From Streptosporangium sp. NBC_01755 (GTDB lineage Bacteria; Actinomycetota; Actinomycetes; Streptosporangiales; Streptosporangiaceae), in assembly GCF_035917995.1 (NCBI RefSeq), contig NZ_CP109131.1:1054001-1118000 (forward strand): a DNA stretch of 64,000 nt, in the 5' to 3' direction. The first letter of the stretch is position 1; every line of letters begins with the position of its first letter. The position numbers and the translations under genes are program-made. The notes below the pieces were generated by a model, which saw nothing but the letters and a program-made list of their open reading frames with translations, was not told the DNA's origin and did not search any database. Positions 26,095 to 35,321 of the stretch are shown piece after piece.

Positions 26095-26324
26095 GCAAGG
26101 CTCAGTGGCGCAAGTCAAGCCTCAGCGGCAACAACGGTGGAAACTGCGTCGAGGTCGCGGAGCTCGGCATCCTCACCGAAGGCCCCGCCCACAAGCCCGG
26201 ACACCCCCACCTGATCGCCGTACGCGATTCCAAGGACCCCCACGGCCCCAACCTCTTCTTCACCCCCACCGAGTGGACCGCCTTCATCAACGGCATCAAG
26301 GCCGACGACTTCGACCTCGGCTGA
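26085..26324 (+). CDS. DUF397 small partner protein
   Basis: 79 residues; starts ten bases before the end of the XRE gene after GGAGGAAAA. It matches the DUF397 pattern: W-R-K-S-S-L-S-G-NN-G-NCVEVA at residues 8-25, IAVRDSKDP near 44 and FTPTEWTAFINGIKADDFD at the C terminus. These proteins are taken to be toxin-like or modulating partners of XRE-DUF5753 regulators. It has a good terminator 8 bases after the stop. Confidence 0.93.
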   Translation: MDLSKAQWRKSSLSGNNGGNCVEVAELGILTEGPAHKPGHPHLIAVRDSKDPHGPNLFFTPTEWTAFINGIKADDFDLG

Positions 26325-26331
26325 ACGATCT

Positions 26332-26375
26332 CCCCTACCGGCCGCCCGACCACGCACCAGGGCGGCCGGTAGGGG
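26332..26375 (+). terminator. strong terminator hairpin
   Basis: CCCCTACCGGCCGCCC pairs perfectly over 16 bases with GGGCGGCCGGTAGGGG around a 12-base loop, just after the DUF397 gene. Confidence 0.85.
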
Positions 26376-26574
26376 CTGTCCGACCTCGTGCCCTGCCGTC
26401 CATGGGGATCGCCTGCCGGATGATTGACTGCTCGCGTCGTGGTCCGAGGCACCGACCACCCGGCAGGGTTCTCGGTGATCTCGCCGGATCGGTGCCATGA
26501 GAACAGGAAAGATGGCTCGGGAAGCGGCTCGCCGGACGACTCTCGTCGGCGCCGGGCAGGAAGAGGTGGGGTTG

Positions 26575-27789
26575 ATGGCTGGGCGGTTGGTAGAGCTGGA
26601 AGTGGAGAACTTCCGCAGCCTGCGGAAGGTGTCGCTGCCGCTGGGACCGGTCAACGTGCTGGTCGGGCCCAACGGCGCGGGCAAGACGAACGTGCTACGG
26701 GTGTTCGACTTCCTGGCCGACATCGTCCGGACCGACCTGGGACCGGCGCTTGAGGACCGGGGCGGCTTTGACGAGCTGGTGTTCCGGGGCGGCGAACTGA
26801 GGCCGAATCACATCCAGATCGGCTTGAAGGGACACTGGTCCGTCCCCGAGACATCCGGGTGCCCGCTTGATGTGTACCGCTTGAAGATCAACGGTAGTCC
26901 TCCGGCACGGGAGGAGATCTTTCACCTCAGCCGGGCCGGCGGCTGGCGGAACCGGATCGAAGTGTCGGGTGAGCGAGCCGCGAGTTCACAGTACGGGGCC
27001 GACGAGGTGATCTCGGATGACGAGTCCGAGCGGCGCACCGCGGTGATGGAGGTCGGAATCCAGCCGTTCAGCACCGGCCTGTCCACTCTGCCCCGGCTGT
27101 CGGAGAATTTCGGCGGCCGAGAGGTGGTGGCCCTGGCCGATTTCCTCACCACCTTCCGCGTCTTCGACGTCGACGTGCACCGCGCGCGCCTGCCGTCGCG
27201 TGTTCCTCGGAGCGGATATGAGGCGATCGCGGATGACGCCTCCAACCTGGCGAGGTTCCTGCTGACTCTGCGGGATACCGACGAAGAGGCGTGGGAGCGG
27301 CTCCAGGCCGACGCGGTGGAGGTTCTCCCCCAACTCGAAGCGCTCGACTTCGACTACCGGTCCGGGGGCGCTCATTCCGTCGTCGTGGTCCTCAGGGAAC
27401 GTGGGCTGCGCGAACCCACCTCGCTGCTCGACGCCTCCTACGGCACGATCCGCCTGCTGGGTCTTCTCGCGATGCTCTACGATCCCAGCCCGCCCGCGCT
27501 CACCTGCGTCGAAGAGATCGATCACGGCCTGCACCCGCAGGCATTGGAGATCCTCGTCGAGCGGGTCCGGGAGGCGAGCGACAGAACACAGTTCATCATC
27601 GCCACACATTCGCCGGCCCTCGCCGACCGGCTCAAGCCAGAGGAACTCATCGTGTGCGAGCGTGCGGAGGACGGTTCCTCCGTCATCCCGGCGGTTTCGA
27701 CCGCCCAGGTTGAGAAAATCGTGCGAGCCAGCGAGGGGATGCCCCTGGGAGAGCTGTGGTTCTCCGGTGCGCTGGGGGGCGATCTGTGA
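26575..27789 (+). CDS. AAA-family ATPase (RecF/OLD-type)
   Basis: 404 residues from the ATG at 26575; an in-frame extension to 26497 is possible but less good. It has the SMC/RecF/OLD-type ATPase layout: VELEVENFRSLRKVSLPLGPVN, then Walker A VGPNGAGKTNVLR near residue 28; a long middle part; the LLDASYGTIRLLGLLAML signature-like segment near 285; Walker B ALTCVEEIDHGLHPQALEIL near 308; and the ATHSPALADRL histidine segment near 344. Such ATPases pair with nucleases in anti-phage systems. The next gene overlaps it by four bases (GTGA) and encodes a TOPRIM-like protein. Confidence 0.85.
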   Translation: MAGRLVELEVENFRSLRKVSLPLGPVNVLVGPNGAGKTNVLRVFDFLADIVRTDLGPALEDRGGFDELVFRGGELRPNHIQIGLKGHWSVPETSGCPLDVYRLKINGSPPAREEIFHLSRAGGWRNRIEVSGERAASSQYGADEVISDDESERRTAVMEVGIQPFSTGLSTLPRLSENFGGREVVALADFLTTFRVFDVDVHRARLPSRVPRSGYEAIADDASNLARFLLTLRDTDEEAWERLQADAVEVLPQLEALDFDYRSGGAHSVVVVLRERGLREPTSLLDASYGTIRLLGLLAMLYDPSPPALTCVEEIDHGLHPQALEILVERVREASDRTQFIIATHSPALADRLKPEELIVCERAEDGSSVIPAVSTAQVEKIVRASEGMPLGELWFSGALGGDL

Positions 27790-28466
27790 GCAGGCGCGGG
27801 GGAACCCGCATCCGGCCGACCAGGAAGCCGATCGTGGTCGTCGCCGGTGAGGATCGGAACGACCGGCTCAGCCTCCGGATCCTCTTGGAGGAGTTCTGCC
27901 CGGAGATGCGCGGACGGATCGTGGAGATCGGCGATCCGGTGCGACTGCACCAGGCCACCGGTGCGAACCTCGCCGCCCGCGCGGAGACCCTCGCGCGCAA
28001 GGTCCGCGCGAGAGCCGTACGCGATGACACGACGGTGGCGTGCGTGTTCGTTCACGAGGATCTCGACGCGGTCGACGACGAGCGGTATCCGGCCATTCGC
28101 CTGCGGGTGGAGAAGGCATTGGAGGCAGCACTGGGTACGGCGCACTATGCCCTGGCCGTGGCAGAGATCGAGTCCTGGCTACTGCTGTTTCCTGACGCAC
28201 TCACTGCCGTATGCGGCTCGTGGTCGGTGCCCGCCCGCCATCGTGGCAGGGACACCGGACGGCTGGCCGATCCCAAGCGGGTGCTCATGCGAGAGGTCAG
28301 CGGCTCAGGCCGCCGCTATCGGGAGGCCGACGCACCGGAGGTTCTCGGCCAGGCCGCGATGATGGGCTTGGCGACGAACCCCGCAGGCCGAAACCGCTCC
28401 TACGAACAGTTCCGAGAAGACGCCGCCCGTTGTTGTGCCGATCACGTGGGTCCCACCTCAAGGTGA
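27786..28466 (+). CDS. TOPRIM-like protein (DUF4276-type), partner of the AAA ATPase
   Basis: 226 residues from the GTG at 27786, coupled to the ATPase gene. The motifs fit a TOPRIM-like fold: VVVAGEDRNDRLSLRILLEEF near residue 15 (the catalytic Glu), ACVFVHEDLDAVDDERYP near 84 (acidic D-x-D-like), and VAEIESWLLLFPDAL near 125, as in DUF4276 proteins. The family is nuclease-like. ATPase plus TOPRIM pairs are known in OLD, Gabija-like, PARIS-like and AbiL-like defence; this pair is not clearly any one of those. A defence role is inferred from this pairing and from the adjacent restriction genes. Confidence 0.7.
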   Translation: MSRRGGTRIRPTRKPIVVVAGEDRNDRLSLRILLEEFCPEMRGRIVEIGDPVRLHQATGANLAARAETLARKVRARAVRDDTTVACVFVHEDLDAVDDERYPAIRLRVEKALEAALGTAHYALAVAEIESWLLLFPDALTAVCGSWSVPARHRGRDTGRLADPKRVLMREVSGSGRRYREADAPEVLGQAAMMGLATNPAGRNRSYEQFREDAARCCADHVGPTSR

Positions 28467-28476
28467 TCCCTCACAC

Positions 28477-28851
28477 ATGAGCATTGACCGCCGGGGCAAA
28501 GTATTGGAAGAGCTGGCACAAGCGATACGCGAGACGGAGCTCCCCGGCTCGTCGTCAATCAGGAAGGTGTCCGTCGAGCCATACCTGGACGCGGACGGGG
28601 AGCCGGCGCTCAAGGCTCTGATCGTTGTCGAGGGGGCGTACGAAGGCGGCTGGCCCGCCGAGTTGACGCACTCGCTTCGCAGGCAGGTGAACCAGCTCGC
28701 GGCCGAGAAGGGTCTGAACGAGTACGTCTACGTCACGCTCTTCACCGAACAGGAGTTCAAGGATCGGGAGAGCACCGACGACCTGGCGGAAAGCGACAGC
28801 ACGACCGACATCGACCGTGCTCTCAGCGAAGACCAGCAGGACAGACAGTGA
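28477..28851 (+). CDS. small acidic protein of unknown function
   Basis: 124 residues starting at 28477, ten bases after the TOPRIM-like gene and probably in its operon. It contains EVLEE-type helices at the start, a beta segment (PALKALIVVEGAYEGGWPAEL), a helix (LRRQVNQLAAEKGL) and an acidic, unstructured tail (DDLAESDSTTD). I recognise no family. A third component of the ATPase/TOPRIM system, for example an inhibitor or adaptor, is possible but only by position. Confidence 0.6.
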   Translation: MSIDRRGKVLEELAQAIRETELPGSSSIRKVSVEPYLDADGEPALKALIVVEGAYEGGWPAELTHSLRRQVNQLAAEKGLNEYVYVTLFTEQEFKDRESTDDLAESDSTTDIDRALSEDQQDRQ

Positions 28852-29245
28852 GGCGAGATTTCATACGCCCGCGAAGAAATCCTCGAACGGAACAGCCGCC
28901 GTCCGAAGCCCGATCGCCTTCTTCTCCAGCGAGGAGATGACGACGGGATCGTGCGTCATCCAACCACCGGATTGGAGACCGACCTCACCATAATCATGGA
29001 TCAATGCCGCATGCCGGTCGAATAATAAGAAGTCAAATTGGGATGTCAATGATGAATTCGCAAAAGATCCGTCTTGAAATGGCATGGTCGGAACCGGCCA
29101 GGTCTCCGCTTGCCAGAGGCTTTGCTTTTTTCTGAAAATCAGTCGTTACTATGATAAATTTGGAAAATAGTTCATCCGCTGTCGGCAGCGCGAAGAACAT
29201 CTGTCCGGCGCCGTGCCTCTGTTGTGACAGTTGGGGGGCAAGAGG
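28852..29245. other. intergenic region with gene remnant
   Basis: Apart from the leftward DUF6879-like remnant, nothing coding is seen. About 29,000-29,165 is AT-rich and probably includes the promoter of the downstream histidine kinase gene. Confidence 0.4.
28861..29085 (-). pseudogene. C-terminal remnant of a DUF6879-like gene
   Basis: A 74-codon frame whose last 55 codons (DFLLFDRHAALIHDYGEVG, then WMTHDPVVISSLEKKA and TAAVPFEDFF) look like the C-terminal part of DUF6879 proteins, which are normally about 170-200 residues. The 5' portion is absent; upstream sequence in this frame is unrelated and AT-rich. DUF6879 genes are commonly found near XRE/DUF397 genes. Confidence 0.45.
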
Positions 29246-31750
29246 ATGGCGAGGAACGAAACCTGGGGCGCCGATTCCGAGGAGAACCAGCGGCTGCGTA
29301 CTCTCGCGCTCACCTCCGTCGGCCTCGGCGAGATCGAGGTGCTGAAGTACGCGCTGGACCAGGCGGTCGCCGAACTGCATGGGTTGAGCGGGATGGTGCA
29401 CTGGTCCGGAGCGCGGGTCGACCGCGGGGGACCGCGCCTGCTGGTGGCCTCCGGGCTGCCTCCCGCCCAGTTGCAGACGTGGGGGGAGGCGATCCGGGAC
29501 GTCGTCGTCCGGGCGCTGCGCGACGGAGCGCCCGTGTGCACGTCCGTCGCCCCAGGCGCCGGGCGCGAGAGCGCCAAGGAGACGGCCGCGGCCATACCGC
29601 CCACCGCGACCCTGACGGCCGTGCCGCTGCGCGTCCGCGACGCGCCGGTCGGCGTACTGTCCGTACTCTCCTGCGGGCCCGCCAAGCTCACCGGCCGCCA
29701 GCGGGCGTTCCTGCGATCGCTGGCCGACTGGCTGGCCCAGCGGCTGGCCGGATCCGGCACCGACTCAGACGGTGGATACCCGCGGCGGCAGGACCTCTCC
29801 ACCGGCTCTCATCTCCGGCAGGCGCTGAAGGCGACCAAGATCGGATCTTGGGACTGGAACATCCTGACCGGCGAACTGCGCTGGGACGAGGCCGGCCTAA
29901 CCGTGATGGGGATCGATGTGGACAGCGGCCCCCACACCATTGACTACTGGGTCAACCTCATCCACCCAGATGACTATCCCCGGGTGATGACCGCAACCGA
30001 GGAGGCCGTCCGCACCAGGGGACTGTTCGAGGCCGAGTATCGTGCCCGCCGCCCGGACGGAACCACGGGCTGGGTGCAGGAACGCGGCCGGGTGGTGCTG
30101 GATGCGGCCGGCGAGCCGACACACATGATCGGCACGGTCTGGGACACCACGGAGAGCCGTATCGCCCGCGAGTCGGTCAGCCGCGCGCTGCGCTACATGA
30201 GCGACGCCTTCCTCGCGGTGGACCGCGACTGGCGGATCACCTTCGTCAACCTCGACGCCGAGCGCCTCCTGGGGGTCACCGACCCCTACGGTCAGGTGCT
30301 GTGGGACCTGCCGACAGGAAAGTCGCCCGACCTGCGGGCGGCGTGCCACCGGGCCGCCGCCGGGCGGGAGCCCGCCACTCTCGACATGCGGTGGCCGACC
30401 GACGGTCGCTGGTACCGCGTGCGACTGGTGCCGGTGCCCGACGGCCTGACCCTCTATCTCGCCGACGTCACCGACAAGCGCCTGCGCGACGCCGAGCGCG
30501 AGGCCGCCGAGCAGGCCGCCGCCGAGCGGACCGCCTGGGTCCAGGAGCTGACCCGAGCCCTCGGCGACGCCGTGACCGCCCGTGACCTGGTGCGGGTCAT
30601 CGCCGAGCGGGTGCTGCCGCCGTTCGGCGCGGCGGGACTGATCATGCTGACCGTCGACCACGGTCGCCTGCACGTGGCCGGAGCCTTCAACCACGCCGCG
30701 GACATCCTTGACCGGCTGGAGGACCAGGTGCCCGTGGAGCCGTCCCCCCTCTCCGACGCCCTGCGATCGCGTGCCCCGGTCTTCATCACCTCCAGGGCCG
30801 AGCACCACAAGCGCTATCCGAACTTCGCCCGCTGGATGGCCCGCAGGAGCGTCGACGACTCGGAGAAGAACGCCTGGGCGATTCTGCCGCTGCTCGTGCC
30901 CGGCCAGTACCGGGGGTGCTGCGTGATCTCCTTCGACCAGCCCCACCGCTTCCCTGGCGAGGAGCGTACGCTGCTCACGGCGCTCAGCGGGCTGATCTCC
31001 CAGGCCCTGGTGCGGGCCCGCCTCTACGAGGTGGAGCACACCCGCGTCCAGGAGCTGCAACACCTGCAGGCGGGGCTGCGGGAGTCCCTCGAACGGCAGC
31101 GGTGCTTCACCGCCGACGCCTCCCACGAGTTGCGCACCCCGCTGGCCGGACTGCGGGCCCAGCTGGAGGAGGCGCAACTCCACCCCGAGGAGACCGACCT
31201 CGGCGACCTGCTCGAACACACCTTGGGCGATGTGGACCGGCTGCAGGCCATCACCACCGACCTCCTCCAGCTGGCCAGGCAAGGGGCCGACCAGGCCGCC
31301 GCGCTGGAGAACGTCGACCTGGCACGGCTGATCGAGACCGAGGTGCCCCGCCGCGCGCACGATCTGCACCCGATGCGGCTCCGGCTCGAACCCGGCGTGG
31401 TAGTCGACGCCGTCCCCGGGCAGATCGGCCGGATACTGACCAACCTGCTCGACAACGCCCAGCGTCACGCGGTACGCCGCGTCGAGGTCGGGCTGCGCCG
31501 CAGCGGTGACAGCGCCGAGCTCACCGTCACCGACGACGGCCCGGGAGTCCCAGCGTCAGAACGCGAGAACATCTTCCAGCGCTTCGCCCGGCTGGACACC
31601 GCCCGCAGCCGCGACACAGGAGGCACCGGCCTCGGCCTGGCCATCGCCCGCGACATCGCCCACTCCCACCACGGGACCCTGCACGTAGAAGCCCCGCCCA
31701 CCCGCGGCGCGCGCTTCATCCTCCGCCTCCCGCTCACGAATCAGGGGTGA
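29246..31750 (+). CDS. multi-sensor histidine kinase (GAF-PAS-PAS-GAF-HisKA-HATPase)
   Basis: 834 residues from the ATG at 29246; GGGGGG seven bases upstream serves as ribosome site. Domains in order: GAF at about 15-160, PAS_3-type at about 195-300 (IGSWDWNILTGELRWDE), a second PAS at about 305-405, a coiled coil, GAF at about 430-590, HisKA with ADASHELRTPLAGLRAQL near 623, and HATPase with NLLDNAQRHAV near 735, DDGPGVP and TGGTGLGLAIARDIAHSH near 790. No membrane helix, so it is a cytoplasmic sensor. No response regulator gene lies beside it, so its partner is elsewhere. The signal is unknown. Confidence 0.92.
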   Translation: MARNETWGADSEENQRLRTLALTSVGLGEIEVLKYALDQAVAELHGLSGMVHWSGARVDRGGPRLLVASGLPPAQLQTWGEAIRDVVVRALRDGAPVCTSVAPGAGRESAKETAAAIPPTATLTAVPLRVRDAPVGVLSVLSCGPAKLTGRQRAFLRSLADWLAQRLAGSGTDSDGGYPRRQDLSTGSHLRQALKATKIGSWDWNILTGELRWDEAGLTVMGIDVDSGPHTIDYWVNLIHPDDYPRVMTATEEAVRTRGLFEAEYRARRPDGTTGWVQERGRVVLDAAGEPTHMIGTVWDTTESRIARESVSRALRYMSDAFLAVDRDWRITFVNLDAERLLGVTDPYGQVLWDLPTGKSPDLRAACHRAAAGREPATLDMRWPTDGRWYRVRLVPVPDGLTLYLADVTDKRLRDAEREAAEQAAAERTAWVQELTRALGDAVTARDLVRVIAERVLPPFGAAGLIMLTVDHGRLHVAGAFNHAADILDRLEDQVPVEPSPLSDALRSRAPVFITSRAEHHKRYPNFARWMARRSVDDSEKNAWAILPLLVPGQYRGCCVISFDQPHRFPGEERTLLTALSGLISQALVRARLYEVEHTRVQELQHLQAGLRESLERQRCFTADASHELRTPLAGLRAQLEEAQLHPEETDLGDLLEHTLGDVDRLQAITTDLLQLARQGADQAAALENVDLARLIETEVPRRAHDLHPMRLRLEPGVVVDAVPGQIGRILTNLLDNAQRHAVRRVEVGLRRSGDSAELTVTDDGPGVPASERENIFQRFARLDTARSRDTGGTGLGLAIARDIAHSHHGTLHVEAPPTRGARFILRLPLTNQG

Positions 31751-31819
31751 GGAGACCGCAGTCGTACGATCTTCAGCGCACGGTGGCCCCATATCCAACC
31801 CAAGGCGAAAGGCGATGAC

Positions 31820-32119
31820 ATGGCCGGGACCGTTCAGCATCGCATTTACACGATCCAAGAGGGCCTGCTGGAGGAATGGGCGGAGAAGTGGCGATCGCGG
31901 ATCGTGCCACTCCGCCGCGAATTCGGGTTCGAGATCCACGGTGCCTGGCTGGATCACGAGCGCAGCCAGTTCATCTGGGTGCTCTCGTACGACGGACCGG
32001 AGAGCTTCCAGGAGCGGAATCAGCAGTACTGGGACTCTCCCAAGCGCGCCCGGATGGGCGTGGATCCGTCGCTCTACCTGGTGGACCGGGTGGTCCGCGA
32101 GGTGGCGGCCGTCTCCTGA
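31820..32119 (+). CDS. NIPSNAP-family small protein, copy 1
   Basis: 99 residues: HRIYTIQEGLLEEWAEKW, then FGFEIHGAWLDHERSQFIWVLSYDGPESFQERNQQYW. This is the NIPSNAP/dimeric alpha-beta barrel pattern. The function of bacterial NIPSNAP proteins is poorly known. A near copy lies at 43880 (roughly 80% identical by eye), with similar DNA about 60 bases upstream. Its 3' end overlaps the convergent STAND ATPase gene by 46 bases. Confidence 0.85.
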   Translation: MAGTVQHRIYTIQEGLLEEWAEKWRSRIVPLRREFGFEIHGAWLDHERSQFIWVLSYDGPESFQERNQQYWDSPKRARMGVDPSLYLVDRVVREVAAVS

Positions 32120-35040
32120 CGGGCGGGGAGGGGCAACATGTGACCGCGTCGTTCTTCCACTGTCAGGCTCCGATAGACGCGGCCTCGCGCCAGGGCCTGC
32201 AGCCGGGACAGGTCGGGCTCGGCCTGCCAGATTCGCGCCGTGCCGTCGAATGACGCGGTGAGCAGCGCCCGTCCGTCCGCGGACCAGGCGACGGAGCTGA
32301 TCTTTCCGCGGTGGACACCGGCGATGGTGATCTCCTCACAGCGCTCGGCGTCCCAGACCCGTACGGTGCAGTCGTCGGATCCGGTGGCTATCCGGGTGCC
32401 GTCCGGCGACCAGGCGACCGCATGGACTCGGCTTTCATGGCCACGTAGGACACCGGTCTGCCTGCCGGAGGCGACGTCCCAGATGCGTGCGGTCCGGTCC
32501 GCCGAACCTGTGACCACGCTGGTCCCGTCAGCGGACCAGGAGACGCAGTCGACCCAGCTGTCGTGCCCGCGCAGGACCGTGTGCTGCTCTCCGGCGGCAA
32601 TGTTCCAGATGCGGGCAGTGCGGTCGTCGGAAGTGGAGGCCAGCATTCGTTGTGTCGGGGACCAGGCTAGCGAGATGACCCAGTCCTGGTGACCGGTCAG
32701 GGTAGTGAGTTGTCGTCCGTCGGCCGCGTCCCAGACGCGAATGAACCAGTCGTGGCCGCCGGTGACCAGCCTCGTCCCGTCGGGCGACCAGGCGATCCCT
32801 TCGACGTAGTCCTGATGTCCCTTAAGGGTCAGGTCCGCCGTACCGTCTGCGACATTCCATATGATCACCGTGCGGTCATGAGATGCGGTGGCCAGACGAC
32901 TGCTGTCGGGGGACCACGCCACACCGAGCACGTTGTCGCAGTGGCCGTGTAGTTCACGCATGATCTCGCCTGATTCCGCGTTCCAGATCCGCACGGTCAG
33001 ATCCCGCGAGGTGCCCGCCACGTGCAGGCCATCCGGTGACCAGGCCACGCCTCGTACGACGTCCGCCGCACCGGTCAGAATCCGCTGAAGTTCGCCGGTC
33101 ACGGCATCCCAGAGGCGGACTGTCTGGTCTCGCGAGGCGGTCGCGACTCTGGCCGAGTCGGGCGACCATGAGGCCATCTCGACCATTCCGCCATGACCGG
33201 AGAGTACGGCCAGCGTCCGACCGGTGACGGCATCCCACACCCGGCCGGTACCGTCACGGGAGGCGGTGACAATGCGTGTCCCGTCAGGTGACCATGCCAG
33301 ATTGCGGACCGCGTCCGTGTGCTCATGCAGAGACAGGGTGGAGTGGCTGAACACCAGTGCGGTCATCAGGCCACGCAGTGCGGCCTGGGTCGTCACGCAC
33401 TCGTCGAGGGCTGCCAGCGAGAGCAACAGGGACTCTTCGGGTGCCCGCTCGGCGGAGGTCAGGACATGCCTGCCGATGCCATCCGAGATCCGCCGCAAGA
33501 ACGCCAGATCCCGGCGCTGGGAGACCTCGACCAGTTCACGAGTATCTTCGGTGGCCTGGCCGGAATCCACCAGGCCGGTCAGCCATCGCTGGGCGAGCAC
33601 GAGCCGGCTCCCGGTCAGAAGGTAATCGTCACTGCGCCCGGATCTCCGCCAATCGACCGCCCACCGTTCCAGTTCAGCGCGTCGGCGCAGCTGCTCGGCA
33701 CGGGTCTCGACCTCCTGCCGGAGTGGTGGCCACTGCCGGAACAAGGCCTCGTGCGCGACCTGCCCCACCGGCCGATCGTCTCGTACGTCGGTGACGAGCA
33801 GCCGGGCCTCGACGAACACCTCGACGATCCGCCGTTCGTCAGGGGGCAGTTCGGTCAGGACGACCTTGCGCCTGGCCGCCTCCTGTCCTTCGACGGTCAC
33901 GAACTTCAACAGCACCGCGAGAACCGGCTCGATGCCGGCCTCCCCGTGTAATGCCACGACCGCCTGGTCCGCCTGGCGTGCCATGGCCCCGCCCACACCG
34001 CCGAGTGACCGGTAGTGCTCGATGTCAGCCATCCTGTCCGAGCCCACCAAGTCGTACAGCTCCTGTAGCAGGTACGCCAGCAGCGGTAGTGCGTCGCTGG
34101 TTCCGGCCTCCTTCACGATGAGATCCACCAGGCCGGGTGCGAACCGCATCCCCGCCAGTCGACCGGGTTCCTCGACGGCCTGCGCCAGTTCGGGGTGTCC
34201 GATCGCCCCGATGGCCATGGGGTTCTCAAAAAGCCCCGCCTGGGTGGTCTCCAGAAAGTCACGGAGAAACTCGATACGCAGCGTGGCCACCAGCCAGAGT
34301 CTTCGATCCCGCTCAAGGGCTGTGCGCACGGCGGAAAGGAACAGATCCCGCTCATGTTCTCCCGTTGACGTGAGCAGCTCCTCGAACTGGTCGACGACCA
34401 GTAGCAACCGGCTGAAGCGGCGCCCGGTCGTCGTCCTCAGTCGCTGGACATGATGGGCGAGGTCATCCGGCGACCGCCGTAAACGCCGCAGTACGGCAGG
34501 GGCCTCAACCGTGCCCTCGGCATCGGACAGGGCTGTGGCAAGTGCCGCCATCGGGTTGCCTCCGGGCGTCATGACAGGCAGCACCAACCAGCGCCGCTCT
34601 CGCAACCTCGGTATCACCCCGGCTTGCACCAGTGAGGACTTACCGCTTCCGGAAGCGCCGACCAGCGCGACGAACCGGTCATCCGGCGCGATGGAGGAGT
34701 TGTGCAACCGCCGTACGAGATCGGAGATCTGTCGGTCACGGCCGAAGAAAACCGCCGCTTCATCCTCTTTGAAAGCATCCAGCCCGGGATACGGCGGACG
34801 GCTGAAATCCCATACCCGCTTGGGAAGCGGAGGGTTCTCCAGGCGATAGGTCACAATAGTGCCCGCGATCAGGATGAGGATCAGCACCCCGATGGCCGGA
34901 GCCGCGATCTGTTGCAGAATCTGCAACAAGAACGGACCGTTCTCCACACTGGTCGCGTAGTTCGTCACGATGCCCAGAAGTGCGGCGACCACAACCAGGA
35001 CGAGCTGCAGAAACAATGTCGACCACCGACGTCTGCTCAT
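32074..35040 (-). CDS. STAND-type ATPase with nine WD40 repeats (signalling protein)
   Basis: 988 residues; the start at 35040 follows GGAGGG. Two N-terminal membrane helices (about 8-27 and 45-64) precede an nSTAND1-type ATPase: PYPGLDAFKEDEAAVFFGRD near 84, Walker A VGASGSGKSSLVQ at 128-137, Walker B LLLVVDQFEELL near 215. A helical linker (about 400-555) is followed by nine WD40 repeats (DAVRNLAWSPDGTRIVTASRD and eight similar) from about 570 to 960, which would form a propeller that senses a ligand or protein. STAND proteins act as inducible switches; in bacteria some sense phage. Here the role is inferred from neighbours only. Confidence 0.9.
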   Translation of the reverse strand: MSRRRWSTLFLQLVLVVVAALLGIVTNYATSVENGPFLLQILQQIAAPAIGVLILILIAGTIVTYRLENPPLPKRVWDFSRPPYPGLDAFKEDEAAVFFGRDRQISDLVRRLHNSSIAPDDRFVALVGASGSGKSSLVQAGVIPRLRERRWLVLPVMTPGGNPMAALATALSDAEGTVEAPAVLRRLRRSPDDLAHHVQRLRTTTGRRFSRLLLVVDQFEELLTSTGEHERDLFLSAVRTALERDRRLWLVATLRIEFLRDFLETTQAGLFENPMAIGAIGHPELAQAVEEPGRLAGMRFAPGLVDLIVKEAGTSDALPLLAYLLQELYDLVGSDRMADIEHYRSLGGVGGAMARQADQAVVALHGEAGIEPVLAVLLKFVTVEGQEAARRKVVLTELPPDERRIVEVFVEARLLVTDVRDDRPVGQVAHEALFRQWPPLRQEVETRAEQLRRRAELERWAVDWRRSGRSDDYLLTGSRLVLAQRWLTGLVDSGQATEDTRELVEVSQRRDLAFLRRISDGIGRHVLTSAERAPEESLLLSLAALDECVTTQAALRGLMTALVFSHSTLSLHEHTDAVRNLAWSPDGTRIVTASRDGTGRVWDAVTGRTLAVLSGHGGMVEMASWSPDSARVATASRDQTVRLWDAVTGELQRILTGAADVVRGVAWSPDGLHVAGTSRDLTVRIWNAESGEIMRELHGHCDNVLGVAWSPDSSRLATASHDRTVIIWNVADGTADLTLKGHQDYVEGIAWSPDGTRLVTGGHDWFIRVWDAADGRQLTTLTGHQDWVISLAWSPTQRMLASTSDDRTARIWNIAAGEQHTVLRGHDSWVDCVSWSADGTSVVTGSADRTARIWDVASGRQTGVLRGHESRVHAVAWSPDGTRIATGSDDCTVRVWDAERCEEITIAGVHRGKISSVAWSADGRALLTASFDGTARIWQAEPDLSRLQALARGRVYRSLTVEERRGHMLPLPARQETAATSRTTRSTR

Positions 35041-35199
35041 CGTGGCCCTCCAGAGCAGACACGCATTCGACCTCTCCCGCTGTATCGTTGCTTTCCTGTC
35101 CTATGGACGTATATCAAGGATGTTCATCTTCGGTCTGCCGGATCTGATCACCGACATTTTCCGGTCCATCCTGATCCTCCTTTCATGCTCGCCCACCCT

Positions 35200-35262
35200 G
35201 CCGTCGACGCGATCCACGAGTTCACCGGCTCCGATCACTCTCCGTAGGTGTCGAACCCGCCT
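35200..35262. repeat. 63-bp repeat, copy A
   Basis: Shares roughly 83% identity by eye with 37687-37749 in the same orientation; the pair brackets the P-type ATPase gene. In the rightward frame both copies encode IHE(F/I)T(G/D)SDHSP followed by a stop. Confidence 0.75.
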
Positions 35263-35321
35263 TGACTGGCGTGACACTCCGGCAGAAGCGCCCACAGGAC
35301 GGGGAACCGGGACACTCGCCG

